A stretch of 64,000 nt of DNA from Candidatus Villigracilis proximus (GCA_016715195.1 JADKBB010000009.1:1-64000), one strand, 5' to 3'. Counted from the first letter of the stretch, positions 8,563 through 18,033 are shown. Translations and numbers: made by a program. The notes: generated by a model from the letters alone, not told the origin.

Positions 8563-9789
8563 TCAAGGCCTCCATGAAGGCGCGTACCAATCAAAATCAG
8601 TAGACAGGCCCGGCGCTTGCAGCATCTTCATTTCACGTGTGGCAAGATTTACAACGAACAAATGTCCGCCTGAGACGGATGTTGTTTCTTCAACAAGTAA
8701 ATATTTTCCATTGGGTGAAAAGATCAAACGGCCAATGGTTGTGCCTTTATAGACTGATGTCAGATTGCCGCCTTTGCGATCCACAATATAAACTTCGGCG
8801 CTGGGCGAGCCGTTGACAAAGCTGCTGTAATAGTTGAATGCGACCCATTGACTATCAGGCGACCAGACGATGGGATATAAACTTCCGCCTGAAAAATTTG
8901 CGAGGGTCACGGCATTTGCGCCGTCAGGTTCCATTACTTTTAAAATATGATTCTGGCTGTTGTAATCATATTCATCATAAGCCAGCAGACTTGCATCCGG
9001 CGCGGCGATGAATTGCGATTTGGTCAACAAGGTTTCAAACATCGGGCGGGCGTATCCGTCACTGGCGCGCACGAGATAGATCATGCCTTCATTGCCGGGC
9101 AGCGCCGAACGCATGATGATATTTTCTGTATACCAACCGTCCATGATGTAAGGGCGGCCTTCAAGGGGCAGGCCGGCGGAGATGCTTTTTAATTCAGAGC
9201 CATCACGATGCACAACATACACATCTTCACTGCCGAGTCCGTCCTGCGTGCGGAAGGCGATCCACGTGCCATCGGGTGACCAGAAGGGCGGGTCGATGTA
9301 TGGAAATTCCGCGAGCGAAGCCCACGTGTTTGATGCGGTATCGAACAGCCACATTTTTGTCGGCGTGCCGTTGGCGTTATCAGAATAGGAGAATGCGGCG
9401 TGTTGTCCATTGGGCGCCCAGCTTAATGCATTGATCGTAAAGTTAAACGCAAACGGGACATTCACGATCTGCATCGACGGACATTGTGCCGGATTCGAGA
9501 TACACGCGCCTGAAACTTTTGCCAATTGGATGGACGCTCCGGCCTGCCTCGGTTGCAGGAAGAAGTACAACTCCCCTCCCGCTTCTTCACTGAACGTTGT
9601 GCCTGATTCTGTTACGACAGGCTGGGGATCAATCTGCGGCAGCGTGGCGGGCGTTGTCAGAATATCAGGAGCAGGTTGCAGGTCCGCGCTGACCGGTGTT
9701 TGGGTCTCGAAAAAAGATGCGGGTGTGGATTCATTCCCAACGGAGCAGGCGGTCAGAAAGATGGAAATTAAAAAAATAATTCGTTTCAT
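8563..9789 (-). CDS. TolB-like beta-propeller lipoprotein
   Basis: A 408-residue secreted lipoprotein. The signal peptide ends in lipobox LTAC at about residues 12-15, then a Thr/Pro-rich linker and repeated PD40/WD40-like blades (for example SWAPNGQHAAFSYS, FWSPDGTWIAFRT, WSPDSQWVAFNYY, FSPNGKYLLVEE). These propellers usually bind proteins or sugars at the cell surface. The start at 9789 is chosen because AAGGAGA lies just upstream and the signal peptide begins there; a longer frame to 9852 has neither. The exact function is not known. Confidence 0.8.
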   Translation of the reverse strand: MKRIIFLISIFLTACSVGNESTPASFFETQTPVSADLQPAPDILTTPATLPQIDPQPVVTESGTTFSEEAGGELYFFLQPRQAGASIQLAKVSGACISNPAQCPSMQIVNVPFAFNFTINALSWAPNGQHAAFSYSDNANGTPTKMWLFDTASNTWASLAEFPYIDPPFWSPDGTWIAFRTQDGLGSEDVYVVHRDGSELKSISAGLPLEGRPYIMDGWYTENIIMRSALPGNEGMIYLVRASDGYARPMFETLLTKSQFIAAPDASLLAYDEYDYNSQNHILKVMEPDGANAVTLANFSGGSLYPIVWSPDSQWVAFNYYSSFVNGSPSAEVYIVDRKGGNLTSVYKGTTIGRLIFSPNGKYLLVEETTSVSGGHLFVVNLATREMKMLQAPGLSTDFDWYAPSWRP

Positions 9790-9827
9790 TAAGTCTCCTT
9801 TTCGCAAAAAGGACGCGTATAAAAATG

Positions 9828-9866
9828 AAAAGTTCCCGCTGCCTTTCGACAACGGGAACTTTTTTG
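9828..9866. terminator. hairpin terminator between two minus-strand genes
   Basis: Eleven-base perfect arms (9828-9838 and 9853-9863) with T-rich flanks on both strands. It lies just downstream of the Ig-like protein (minus) and upstream of the TolB-like gene, so it probably ends the former. Confidence 0.8.
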
Positions 9867-9879
9867 ATTACTGACTTGT

Positions 9880-12000
9880 TTACGGTGTTGCAGTTGCCGT
9901 GGCAGTTTCTGTTGCGGTGGCGGTTGCTGTGGATGGATCAACCGTGGACGTGGCAGTTACTGTCGGGCCGGTGGTGGCTGTGACCGTTGCCGAAACCGTG
10001 GCAGGCACGGGTGTGGCGCTTGGCACGGTACCAGAGGATGCCGCGTTGTAAATGATGGGCGCGACCCAAAGTGCGCGATCACCGGCAGCGGTGCCAGTGG
10101 CATTTACAGTGAGGACAAATTTAATATCCTGACCAGCCAATGCAGAAAGATCAATGTCGGCGGAGTAATACTGGCCTTCATATCTTTCAACGAAAGCCCA
10201 GAAGGTTTGAATGGTGGAACTGCCGCTGACAACATAATCCAAACGGAAGACAACATAACAGGATGTGGCGCCATTTTCACAATTGACAATCGTGCGGAAT
10301 TTATCGCCGCTCTTCACTTTATAAGCGGGGTAAATACCCTGAATGTATCCGTTGTTGATATTCTGCGGGAAGGCCAGCAAACCGGGGCGGCTATCGCTGA
10401 CGCCGTTCTCCAGTTTGGAAGGATTGGTGATCAACACAAATCCTTTTGCATCGCCTTCAGTTCCGGGGCACGGCAGTTGACCCGCTCCGCTGAACCAGGT
10501 GGCTGCGCAGACATTAGCAACAAAATCATAGTTGGTGCCGGCGATCGGAGTTGCAGGAGTCACAGGTGTGCCGGGGGTGACGGTCACCACTGGGGTAACG
10601 GCCGTGCCAGCCACTTTGATCTCAACCCAGAAGGATTTTGTTCCGGCTGAGCCAATACCAAACGGAACGCCGCTGGCATTCTTGAGCTTCCAATAGCCGC
10701 GGAATGTTCCAGCGGTGGCAGGAGCAGTCAGGCTAATGGTGATGTCCACGGTCTGGCCGGGAGCCACAGAAGTTGGGATGACCGCAGAATCAGGTCCGCC
10801 CATCTTTTCGCCTGAGTCAAAGATCAGGCTGTAATTTGTCCATGTGCAGGTACCCACATTCTTAAGACGCCATGTCTTGTTGAAGGTGGAATTCGGCTGG
10901 AAACTGGTTCCATCGGGTACGGTGACATCAGAAACAAATTGCGCACGATCACAAGTGGACGGTACAGGAGTTGCAGATTTCGTGGGTGTAACTGTGGCGG
11001 GTGTGCCAGTGACAGTAGGATTGGGTGTGTTGGTAGCAACCGTTCCGCCGGCACGTGCAATCACCGGATTAACCCACAAAGCGCGGTCACCAGTTGGAGA
11101 ACCATAAGCAGAGATCACGAGGATGAACTTCACATCCTGACCCGCCAATGAACTCAGGTCAAGATTGACGTTGTAGCTCAAGCCTTCATATTTCTCGCGG
11201 AAGGTCCAGAAGGTCTTGACCGCATTGGAACCGATCTGATAATCAAGGCGGTACGTGACATAACAATTGGTCGCGCCATATTCACATCCGATGGTCGACT
11301 GGAAGCGGTCACCGCTCTGCACTTTGAAAGCGGGATAGCTCGCCTGAATATAACCATTGCTGACATTGTTCGGCACAAAGAGCAAACCAGCCTGCGCGGA
11401 TTCGATTCCGTTTTCAAGTTTGGGTTTGTCAAGTTTCAAAGCAAAGCCATTGGCATTGCCATCTGCGCCGGGGAAGGTCAACGCGCCCGCGCCGCCTGAC
11501 CATGCAGCAGAAGCAGCATTGGCTGTAAAGTCATAGCCGGTGCCAGAGGACGAAGTGACATTGATCTCAACCCAGAAGGATTTGTTCGCGGTTGTACCAA
11601 TGCCAAACACGCCGCCTGTGGCGCTCTTGAATTTGTAGTAACCGAAATAATGACCAGCCGCACTCGGCGCGGTCATATCCACGGTAATATCCACGGTCTG
11701 GCCGGGGTTGACAGTGGTCGGCAAGGCAGATGAAGCAGGCGCGCCCATCTTCTCACCGCTGTCAAAGATCAAAGAGACATCGGTGCTGCTCCAGGCGCAG
11801 GTACCAATATTCTTTAATCGCCAGGTTTTCTTGAAGGCAGTACCTGGAGCATAATTTGTACCGTCAGGAACGGTTACATCGGCGATGAATTGCGCCCAAT
11901 AGCATGTCGCAGCCTGTGCAGATTGCGTGGCTGATGGCACGAGCGAGAGCATCAAAGCCAGTAAAAGTAGTGCTGTTGCAAATTTTGTTACGAATTTCAT
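9880..12000 (-). CDS. secreted protein with two NBR1-type Ig-like modules
   Basis: 706 residues with a signal peptide (about 1-31, cleavage near AQAATC). Two copies of one module are visible: an NBR1-type Ig-like domain (residues about 33-150 and 350-465; signature FKKTWRLKNIGTC / FNKTWRLKNVGTC, SLIFDSGEKMG) followed by a roughly 150-residue beta-rich domain beginning YDFTANA / YDFVANV and ending GDRALWV. A Thr/Ser/Pro-rich linker joins the modules and the tail is a Thr-Ala repeat. This architecture is frequent in Anaerolineae; the ligand is unknown. A good sigma-70 promoter and a GGAGGA site precede the ATG, so it is probably a single, well-expressed transcript. Confidence 0.82.
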   Translation of the reverse strand: MKFVTKFATALLLLALMLSLVPSATQSAQAATCYWAQFIADVTVPDGTNYAPGTAFKKTWRLKNIGTCAWSSTDVSLIFDSGEKMGAPASSALPTTVNPGQTVDITVDMTAPSAAGHYFGYYKFKSATGGVFGIGTTANKSFWVEINVTSSSGTGYDFTANAASAAWSGGAGALTFPGADGNANGFALKLDKPKLENGIESAQAGLLFVPNNVSNGYIQASYPAFKVQSGDRFQSTIGCEYGATNCYVTYRLDYQIGSNAVKTFWTFREKYEGLSYNVNLDLSSLAGQDVKFILVISAYGSPTGDRALWVNPVIARAGGTVATNTPNPTVTGTPATVTPTKSATPVPSTCDRAQFVSDVTVPDGTSFQPNSTFNKTWRLKNVGTCTWTNYSLIFDSGEKMGGPDSAVIPTSVAPGQTVDITISLTAPATAGTFRGYWKLKNASGVPFGIGSAGTKSFWVEIKVAGTAVTPVVTVTPGTPVTPATPIAGTNYDFVANVCAATWFSGAGQLPCPGTEGDAKGFVLITNPSKLENGVSDSRPGLLAFPQNINNGYIQGIYPAYKVKSGDKFRTIVNCENGATSCYVVFRLDYVVSGSSTIQTFWAFVERYEGQYYSADIDLSALAGQDIKFVLTVNATGTAAGDRALWVAPIIYNAASSGTVPSATPVPATVSATVTATTGPTVTATSTVDPSTATATATETATATATP

Positions 12001-12079
12001 TTCTTCCTCCGTCTAATCAAATGCTAAATAATGACGTTAAATAAAATCGAAAAGTTCCCTTTGACTATACGCCGTCTCT

Positions 12080-12108
12080 AGTATAACTTTTCTTAAGCGA
12101 TTGTTCAA
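12080..12108 (-). promoter_or_regulatory. sigma-70 promoter of the Ig-like protein
   Basis: On the minus strand TTGAAC (12108-12103), a 17-base spacer and TATACT (12085-12080). The start would be near 12073, giving a 5' leader of about 70 nt with GGAGGA before the ATG at 12000. Confidence 0.65.
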
Positions 12109-12221
12109 TATATTAACAGGGCAATTTCATGACCTTTTTGTCCCATATAAATACGCATGGAGCGGAGTCAACAGCGGTGTGGGCTGTTGAACATCACTGA
12201 TAACTCACAAAAACTCCAGAC

Positions 12222-12227
12222 TATAAT
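12222..12227 (+). promoter_or_regulatory. -10 box of dinB, leaderless arrangement
   Basis: TATAAT ends exactly six bases before the dinB ATG, and no Shine-Dalgarno sequence is present. The transcript would start at or next to the ATG. No convincing -35 element was found. Confidence 0.5.
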
Positions 12228-12233
12228 TCACTC

Positions 12234-13402
12234 ATGCCACGCACCGTCCTTCATTTAGATCTTGATGCCTTCTTCTGCTCAGTGGAAGAAACGCAAAACC
12301 CCGCACTACGCGGCAAGCCTTTCGCTGTCGGCGGCAAGCCCAACGAACGCGGTGTGGTCGCATCGTGTTCATACGCCGCGCGTGCAGTAGGCGTCCGCAG
12401 TGCCATGCCCATGTCGCGCGCGCTGCAACTGTGCAGAAATCTGATCATCGTCCCCGGGCGGCATCATTTATATAGTGAAGTCTCAAAGCAAGTGATGGAA
12501 AGACTTCATCATTTGACAGGTCTGGTCGAACAGATTTCCATCGACGAAGCCTTTCTCGACATCTCAGACATTGAGCGCCCCCCCAGCACGCATCGCGCTT
12601 GACCTGCAAGCGGGTATCAAAAACGAATTGCAGTTACCCAGCTCGATCGGGATCGCATCCAACAAACTCGTTGCAAAGATCGCCACCGAAGTCGGGAAAA
12701 AATCCAGCAAGAGGAAGAACGAACCGCCCTTTGGGTTTACCTTGGTTCCTGCGGGTGAAGAAGCAAAATTCCTCGCCCCCCTGCCCGCGGATATGCTCTG
12801 GGGTGTGGGCCCAAAAACATCGGCGCGATTAACCGAGCTTGGCATTCACACCATCGGCGATATTGCCAACTGGCCCGAAAACGAAATGGCCCGTCTCTTC
12901 GGCGAAAACGGACGCGACCTCTGGCGCCATGCACACGGCATTGATAATCGTCCGATCGTTACTGAATACGAAACCAAATCCATCAGCCAGGAAACCACAT
13001 TCAACGTGGATATCCGCGATGACAAGACACTTGAAAAGACGATCCGCGAACAATCAAAGGAAATCGGGTCGTCAGCTTCGCAAAAATGATCTCGCCGGAA
13101 AAACTGTCAAACTAAAGATCCGCTGGCCTGATTTCACCACCATCTCAAGACAGGTCACATTGCCAACATCCACAGACAATGATGATGAAATTCTCAAGGC
13201 CGTTCTGAAATTGATGAAAACCGTCCGCAAGCCGAATCAAGCCGTTCGGTTGATCGGAGTCGGCGTCAGCGGGATGGGTGCTCCAGTACGGCAACTCAGC
13301 TTGTGGGACGTAGGAAGCGAGAAGTCGCGTAAGTTGCAGGAAGTCGTGGATCAACTTCAGGAAAAATACGGGAGGGGTGTCATCCACAAAGGCGAATCCT
13401 AA
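12234..13402 (+). pseudogene. dinB: DNA polymerase IV (DinB), two frameshifts
   Basis: A Y-family translesion polymerase split over three frames. Frame one (12234 to about 12577) has the palm start HLDLDAFFCSVEE and the catalytic SIDEAF; frame two (about 12585 to 13065) has the SIGIASNKLVAKIATE and WGVGPKT segments; frame three (about 13069 to 13402) has the little-finger domain. The first break is at a C7 run (12578-12584), the second at GGG (13066-13068). Removing one base at each restores one continuous protein of about 388 residues, slightly longer than a typical DinB (about 350). Either sequencing error or a recently dead gene. Confidence 0.85.
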
Positions 13403-13424
13403 AAGCAAAAACTGAAATTTTTCT

Positions 13425-13465
13425 TAAAGCGGATATATGTCATAATCTGACATATATCCGCTTTA
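13425..13465. promoter_or_regulatory. 18-bp perfect inverted repeat upstream of WYL regulator
   Basis: Eighteen-base perfect arms (13425-13442, 13448-13465) around a five-base spacer; the inner part reads ATATATGTCA / TGACATATAT. It ends 22 bases before the regulator ATG and has no T-run, so an operator, perhaps for autoregulation, is more likely than a terminator. Confidence 0.5.
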
Positions 13466-13487
13466 TATTTATGACAGGAAGTCAACC

Positions 13488-14441
13488 ATGTCCAACGTCG
13501 CCACCCGCCTGATCACGCTCATCTTGAGTTTGCAAAACCAACCCAATCAAAAAGCCGCTGACCTTGCAAACCGGCTCGGCATATCCGTGCGGACTTTGCA
13601 CCGCTATTTTGCGATGCTCGATGAAATGGGCATTCCGATCTACGCCGAGCGCGGACCGTATGGCGGCTTCTCACTCGTGCGCGGATATAAACTTCCGCCG
13701 CTGGTCTTTTCAATTGAAGAAGCGGTTGCGATCTCGCTCGGGGCGAGTCTGGTTGGGGAAATGTGGGGCCAGCCTTATTTGCAGGCGGCGCAGGGCGCAC
13801 TGGCAAAGATCGAAAATGTACTGCCCAATGAACAACGCAACGAAATTGACTGGGCGCGGCAATCACTGGTGGCAACCAGATTGCACCGCGCAGATATTGC
13901 AACGCTCTCCCCCATTCTGGAAGAACTTCGTCACGTAACACGCGAGCGCATTCAGATTTCGGCTGTCTATCAAGGTCTCGCAAATGAAAAACCTGCCAAA
14001 CGAAAAATAGATCCGTATGCTTTGGTCTTTCGCGCAGGCTGGTGGTATCTGGTCGGGTATTGTCATCTGCGGTCTGCGCTGCGCACCTTTCGTGTGGACC
14101 GAATTCAGAAGTTAAGCATTCTGAAACAATCCTTCAACATGCCCGCAGACTTTAACATCCACAAATATCTGGAGGATGAATTTAAGAATCAGCCGGTGAT
14201 CCGCGCACGTTTGAAATTTATCCCTGAAGCCGCAAACATTGTCACCAACAACCGTCTTGTTTGGGAATCAATTCAAGAAAATGCTGATGGAAGTGTGATC
14301 GCGACTCTAACAGCGCCCGATCTGCCCTGGCTGGCATCCACAACATTAAGTTTGGGAAATTGGGTGACCGTACTCGAACCGCCGGAATTAAGGGAGATGG
14401 TCCGCGAGTGGCGCAAGCCGGGCAAGGGTTTGTACAGGTGA
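13488..14441 (+). CDS. YafY-family HTH and WYL-domain transcription regulator
   Basis: 317 residues. An N-terminal winged helix-turn-helix (about 1-60, AADLANRLGISVRTLHRYF) is followed by a WYL domain (about 140-220, RKIDPYALVFRAGWWYLVGY) and a C-terminal WCX-like extension. WYL regulators sense small ligands or nucleic acids and often control DNA-damage or stress genes. AGGAAG lies upstream of the ATG. ClbS/DfsB and GyrI-like genes follow on the same strand at short spacing, so these may be its targets. Confidence 0.85.
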   Translation: MSNVATRLITLILSLQNQPNQKAADLANRLGISVRTLHRYFAMLDEMGIPIYAERGPYGGFSLVRGYKLPPLVFSIEEAVAISLGASLVGEMWGQPYLQAAQGALAKIENVLPNEQRNEIDWARQSLVATRLHRADIATLSPILEELRHVTRERIQISAVYQGLANEKPAKRKIDPYALVFRAGWWYLVGYCHLRSALRTFRVDRIQKLSILKQSFNMPADFNIHKYLEDEFKNQPVIRARLKFIPEAANIVTNNRLVWESIQENADGSVIATLTAPDLPWLASTTLSLGNWVTVLEPPELREMVREWRKPGKGLYR

Positions 14442-14469
14442 ATAAGTGAGATGGTAAAAGGAGAATTTT

Positions 14470-14967
14470 ATGCCAAAACCAACTTCGAAAGATCAAATCA
14501 TTGAAACAGCACAAGCGGAAAGAGCCGCTCTTGAGCAATACATCGCCGGTCTGACCGATGAACAAATGAACCGGCCAAATATCGCCGGTGACTGGTCGGC
14601 AAAAGATGTACTCGCGCATCTGATCGAATGGGAGCAAATGGTCATCAAATGGTATGAAACCGGCGTGAAGGGAAAAGTCCCTGCTGTGCCTTCTGAAGAA
14701 TACAACTGGGGACAATTGCCGCAGCTTAATCATGCCATTTTTCTTAAACATCACGATCGAAGCCTGGCTGATGTTCAAAAGGATTTCAAATCGTCGTATA
14801 AAAAAATCATCAAGGTCATTCAATCCATTCCCGAAAAGGAATTATTCACCCGCGGACATTATCCCTGGACGCGCAATAACGCCCTCGCCGCATACTTTGT
14901 CTCCGCTACGAGCAGTCACTACCGCTGGGCAAGGACACTGCTGCGTAAGGGGTTGAAGAGTGGATGA
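14470..14967 (+). CDS. ClbS/DfsB-family four-helix bundle protein
   Basis: 165 residues matching the ClbS/DfsB (DUF1706) branch of the DinB-like four-helix fold: WSAKDVLAHLIEWEQMVIKWY in the first half, YNWGQLPQLN in the middle, and the diagnostic PWT...SHYRWAR near the end. ClbS is the colibactin self-resistance hydrolase, but most homologues have no known substrate. AAAAGGAGAA sits before the ATG. It is 28 bases after the WYL regulator, likely co-transcribed. Confidence 0.8.
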   Translation: MPKPTSKDQIIETAQAERAALEQYIAGLTDEQMNRPNIAGDWSAKDVLAHLIEWEQMVIKWYETGVKGKVPAVPSEEYNWGQLPQLNHAIFLKHHDRSLADVQKDFKSSYKKIIKVIQSIPEKELFTRGHYPWTRNNALAAYFVSATSSHYRWARTLLRKGLKSG

Positions 14968-15018
14968 GTTGATGAGTAACGAGTAGACAAGTAGACAAGT
15001 AAATAAAAGGAGCTTCTC

Positions 15019-15666
15019 ATGAAAATATTAGATCTCAAAAAACAATTCAAACATTTGTATCAGCCTTCGGCGAAGAAGGTAGAGTCGATTCAAGTCCCTG
15101 AGTTTCAATTTGCAATGATCGATGGCGCCATTGAAAAGGGATTTGCTCCCGGCACGTCCCCGCTGTTTGCTGAAGCAACTCAGGCTTTATACGGGCTTTC
15201 TTACACGCTCAAGTTCATGCTTAAGAAACGCAAGACGAACGCAATTGATTATCCCGTGATGGCGCTTGAAGGGTTGTGGTGGGTGGAAGATGGATTCTTC
15301 GACATCACCGTAAAGGACAATTGGTTTTACACGCTGATGATCATGCAGCCGGATGTCATCACAAGTGAGATATTCGAGGAAGCGCGCGAACAAGTCCGCA
15401 AGAAGAAAGGTGACAGTGAAATGCTCAACAAATTAAGGCTTGCCCGTTTTGACGAAGGCCTGTGCGTGCAAACCATGCACATCGGTCCTTACGCCACCGA
15501 ACCCGCCACATTTGACCGGATGAAAGAATTCATGGCAGAGAGCGGATTCAAAGATCGCGTCGGCCCGGATGGCGGCAAACATCACGAGATCTATATCAGT
15601 GACCCGCGCAAGGCAGCACCTGATAAAATGAAAACAGTATTACGACATCCGGTTGTGAAGAAATGA
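15019..15666 (+). CDS. GyrI-like small-molecule-binding domain protein
   Basis: 215 residues of the GyrI-like (SOUL/BacE fold) family, recognised from VESIQVPEFQFAMIDGAIEKG near the start and the C-terminal KHHEIYISDPRKAAPDKMKTVLRHPV. The family binds or hydrolyses hydrophobic cationic compounds and often acts in multidrug tolerance; here there is no DNA-binding domain. AAAAGGAGC precedes the ATG. It follows the ClbS-like gene on the same strand and probably shares its regulation. Confidence 0.8.
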   Translation: MKILDLKKQFKHLYQPSAKKVESIQVPEFQFAMIDGAIEKGFAPGTSPLFAEATQALYGLSYTLKFMLKKRKTNAIDYPVMALEGLWWVEDGFFDITVKDNWFYTLMIMQPDVITSEIFEEAREQVRKKKGDSEMLNKLRLARFDEGLCVQTMHIGPYATEPATFDRMKEFMAESGFKDRVGPDGGKHHEIYISDPRKAAPDKMKTVLRHPVVKK

Positions 15667-15685
15667 AGAAAAAAGAGGAAAGAAC

Positions 15686-16045
15686 ATGAATTGTTTTTAT
15701 CACCCCGAAGCCCCCGCCATCGGACTATGCAAACACTGTCAGCGCGGATTGTGTTCCGAGTGCGCCGCAGTCATCGATGATGTACTGGCCTGCCTGCACC
15801 GCCACGAAGATGATGTCCACAAACAGGAACAGCTTATCGCACGCAACTTGTTTCAATCCAAACGGGTTGCATCGGGTTACATGCGCAACGCGACCTTTTA
15901 TGGTTTGGTAGCCGTTGTCTTCGCAGGCTTTGGCATTTGGCAATATAGATATCTTGGCTTGCAAGCTGTGGTGTTTATTATGCTGGGCGGGTTCCTGCTT
16001 TATGCAGCAGCCGCGAATTATTTTGAAGGAAGAAAACATAAATAA
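15686..16045 (+). CDS. B-box zinc-finger membrane protein
   Basis: 119 residues. The N-terminus has a B-box-like zinc site (CFYHPEAPAIGLCKHCQRGLCSEC, then CLHRHE), followed by two hydrophobic helices (about 68-85 and 92-110). Such proteins are widespread in Chloroflexota and unstudied. GAGGAAAGAAC precedes the ATG. The stop overlaps the ATG of the next gene by one base (TAATG). Confidence 0.7.
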   Translation: MNCFYHPEAPAIGLCKHCQRGLCSECAAVIDDVLACLHRHEDDVHKQEQLIARNLFQSKRVASGYMRNATFYGLVAVVFAGFGIWQYRYLGLQAVVFIMLGGFLLYAAAANYFEGRKHK

Positions 16046-16800
16046 TGGGCACATGGATCTGTCACCTGCGCATCGCGGAAAAACTTCTTCCCCACTTTCC
16101 TGAGTTGGATAAAACCTTATTCACATTTGGGAATCTCGCGCCTGATTCAGGCATCCCCAACGAAACGTGGACGGTGTTCGACCCGCCCAAGGAAGTGACT
16201 CATTTCCTGCAAAAAGGCGAAGGTGAGGACATGATCCGCGACCTCGTGTACTACCGTGAGTATCTTGCGCCTCTCAACCCGCAGGATGATATTCAACTCT
16301 ATAGTTTCCGCTTTGGTTATTTTACGCATCTCATTTGCGATGTTTTATGGATAAAATATCTGGGTGCCACCACGAACACAGCCTTTCAGGAAATGATCGC
16401 CGAAGATCCACAAAAAGCCTGGGACAAGATCAAAGACGATTGGTACGGCCTTGACCAGCTTTACAATCGCGCGCATCCTGAAAATTTATTCTGGCAGGTT
16501 ATTCACAAAACGCCAAGTCCACCCTCTTATTTGCCATTCGTCAATGAAAAAGCCCTGCATCAACAATACAACCATATCCGGAAATTCTATGGTGAACCAG
16601 ACGCCGAATTTTTTATCGAAAGAAAGTTTCCCTATCTCAACGAATCCACCATGACACGCATTATAGAAGATACGGTCAATGCAACGCTATTGATTATTGA
16701 ACAACTCAGGCAGATCAACATTCAAAAGTTTCAAAGTAGTTTTGAGATATTGCCCGCAGAACTTATCCTCCCCTACCCTATGCCACTCGGCGATCCATAG
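16045..16800 (+). CDS. zinc-dependent phospholipase C-like protein
   Basis: 251 residues of the Zn-dependent phospholipase C fold (PF00882 type): WICHLRIAEKLL at the start, GNLAPDSG, EVTHFL and GYFTHLICDVLW supply the His/Asp metal ligands. No signal peptide is visible, so it is probably cytoplasmic and its substrate uncertain. The one-base overlap with the zinc-finger gene suggests coupled translation. Confidence 0.75.
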   Translation: MGTWICHLRIAEKLLPHFPELDKTLFTFGNLAPDSGIPNETWTVFDPPKEVTHFLQKGEGEDMIRDLVYYREYLAPLNPQDDIQLYSFRFGYFTHLICDVLWIKYLGATTNTAFQEMIAEDPQKAWDKIKDDWYGLDQLYNRAHPENLFWQVIHKTPSPPSYLPFVNEKALHQQYNHIRKFYGEPDAEFFIERKFPYLNESTMTRIIEDTVNATLLIIEQLRQINIQKFQSSFEILPAELILPYPMPLGDP

Positions 16801-16866
16801 CCTGCAACTCTTTTCATTTGTCTGCGTAAAACAAATAGACAAACAGAAAAATGAAAGGAGTAAAAA
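16801..16866 (+). repeat. short imperfect hairpin upstream of PspC
   Basis: CTTTTCATTTGTCTG and, further on, CAGAAAAATGAAAGGAG are near-complementary. The right arm contains the ribosome-binding sequence of the PspC gene, so the hairpin could limit its translation. Confidence 0.35.
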
Positions 16867-17070
16867 ATGAGCGACTATAAAACCCTAACCCGAAGCAAGT
16901 CTGACCGCATGATCGCGGGCGTGTGCGCAGGTCTCGCAGATTATCTAAACATTGACCCAACCGTTGTACGTCTGTTATTCGTGCTTGGCTTCTTCCTTGC
17001 CGGCCCCGGCATTGTCATTGCCTATCTCATCATGGCAATCGTCACCCCCGAAACATCCCTACCTCAGTAA
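16867..17070 (+). CDS. PspC-domain membrane protein
   Basis: 67 residues, a complete stand-alone PspC domain: KTLTRSKSDRMIAGVCAGLADYLN, then one or two membrane helices (about 36-60). PspC proteins take part in the phage-shock envelope-stress response in other bacteria. GAAAGGAG lies before the ATG. A bidirectional hairpin terminator follows. Confidence 0.85.
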   Translation: MSDYKTLTRSKSDRMIAGVCAGLADYLNIDPTVVRLLFVLGFFLAGPGIVIAYLIMAIVTPETSLPQ

Positions 17071-17077
17071 CAAAAAA

Positions 17078-17109
17078 GCAGGTTTGAACATTGAACTGTT
17101 CAAACCTGC
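17078..17109. terminator. bidirectional terminator
   Basis: Twelve-base perfect arms (17078-17089, 17098-17109). On the minus strand a T6 run follows, so it is a good terminator for the ABC operon; on the plus strand it may also end the PspC transcript. Confidence 0.8.
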
Positions 17110-17127
17110 AAACGTTTTAACTTATTC

Positions 17128-18033
17128 TCAACGAGCCAGTGACAGGAAGACATCCTCCAAAGTCGGCTCGCCTCTTTCGATTTTTTCCACGCTGATATTT
17201 TCCCTCATCAATAAACTTTGCATCGCATCTTTCTCTACCTGTGAGCTGATCGTGCGCAAGTGATCACCCGCCAACCCGACACGTTCCACGCCGTCCATGG
17301 CTGCGAGGATATCCAATCCCCTCTCAAGCGGATGCGCGTACACTTCCCAGACATCACCTGTGATGATCTTTTTCTTTAACGCGGTGGGGGTATCCATGGC
17401 CAGCAATTTACCGTCACGCATCACAGCCACACGCTCGCAATATTCGGCTTCATCCATGTAATGCGTGGTGACTAAAATTGTCACGCCGCCTTCGGCGAGT
17501 TGATAGATCAAGTCCCAGAAGGCGCGGCGGGCGGTTGGGTCAACGCCTGAGGTGGGTTCATCGAGGAATAATAATTTCGGCTCATGCACCAGCGCAATGC
17601 CAAGCGAAAGCCGCTGCCGCCAGCCGGTGGACAGGTCCCTTGTCAGCGTGTTCTCATGCCCATTGAGTCCGACCAGCTCAAGGGTATGCAAGATGCGGGC
17701 TTTGTCATTAATCCCATAAACGCCGCCGTAGAATGTCAAATTTTCGAGAGTCGTCAAGTCATCATAGATGGCAAATTTTTGCGACATGTATCCAACGCGC
17801 ATTCTGACTTCTTCGCTTTGTTTAAAAACATCGTAGCCGAGGACAGTGGCTTTGCCGTCGCTGGGTTTTAGCAAGCCGAGCAACATGCGGATGGTGGTGG
17901 TTTTGCCCGAACCGTTCGGGCCGAGATAACCAACCACCTCCCCTGCTTTGACTTCAAAGTTAATATGATCCACGGCCACGAAATCACCGAAGCGGCGCGT
18001 GAGATTCTCAACAACAATTACAGACTCAGTCAT
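17128..18033 (-). CDS. ABC exporter ATPase
   Basis: 301 residues. Walker A GPNGSGKTT (about 40-48), signature LSTGWRQRLSLG, Walker B LLFLDEPTSGVDP and the switch His (TTHYMDEAE) are all intact, so it should hydrolyse ATP. It is the last gene of a minus-strand operon. The ATG at 18033 overlaps the stop of the upstream ATPase by eight bases; a longer frame to 18063 is less likely. The arrangement resembles E. coli ybhGFSR, in which two ATPase halves drive one drug/cation exporter. Confidence 0.9.
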   Translation of the reverse strand: MTESVIVVENLTRRFGDFVAVDHINFEVKAGEVVGYLGPNGSGKTTTIRMLLGLLKPSDGKATVLGYDVFKQSEEVRMRVGYMSQKFAIYDDLTTLENLTFYGGVYGINDKARILHTLELVGLNGHENTLTRDLSTGWRQRLSLGIALVHEPKLLFLDEPTSGVDPTARRAFWDLIYQLAEGGVTILVTTHYMDEAEYCERVAVMRDGKLLAMDTPTALKKKIITGDVWEVYAHPLERGLDILAAMDGVERVGLAGDHLRTISSQVEKDAMQSLLMRENISVEKIERGEPTLEDVFLSLAR

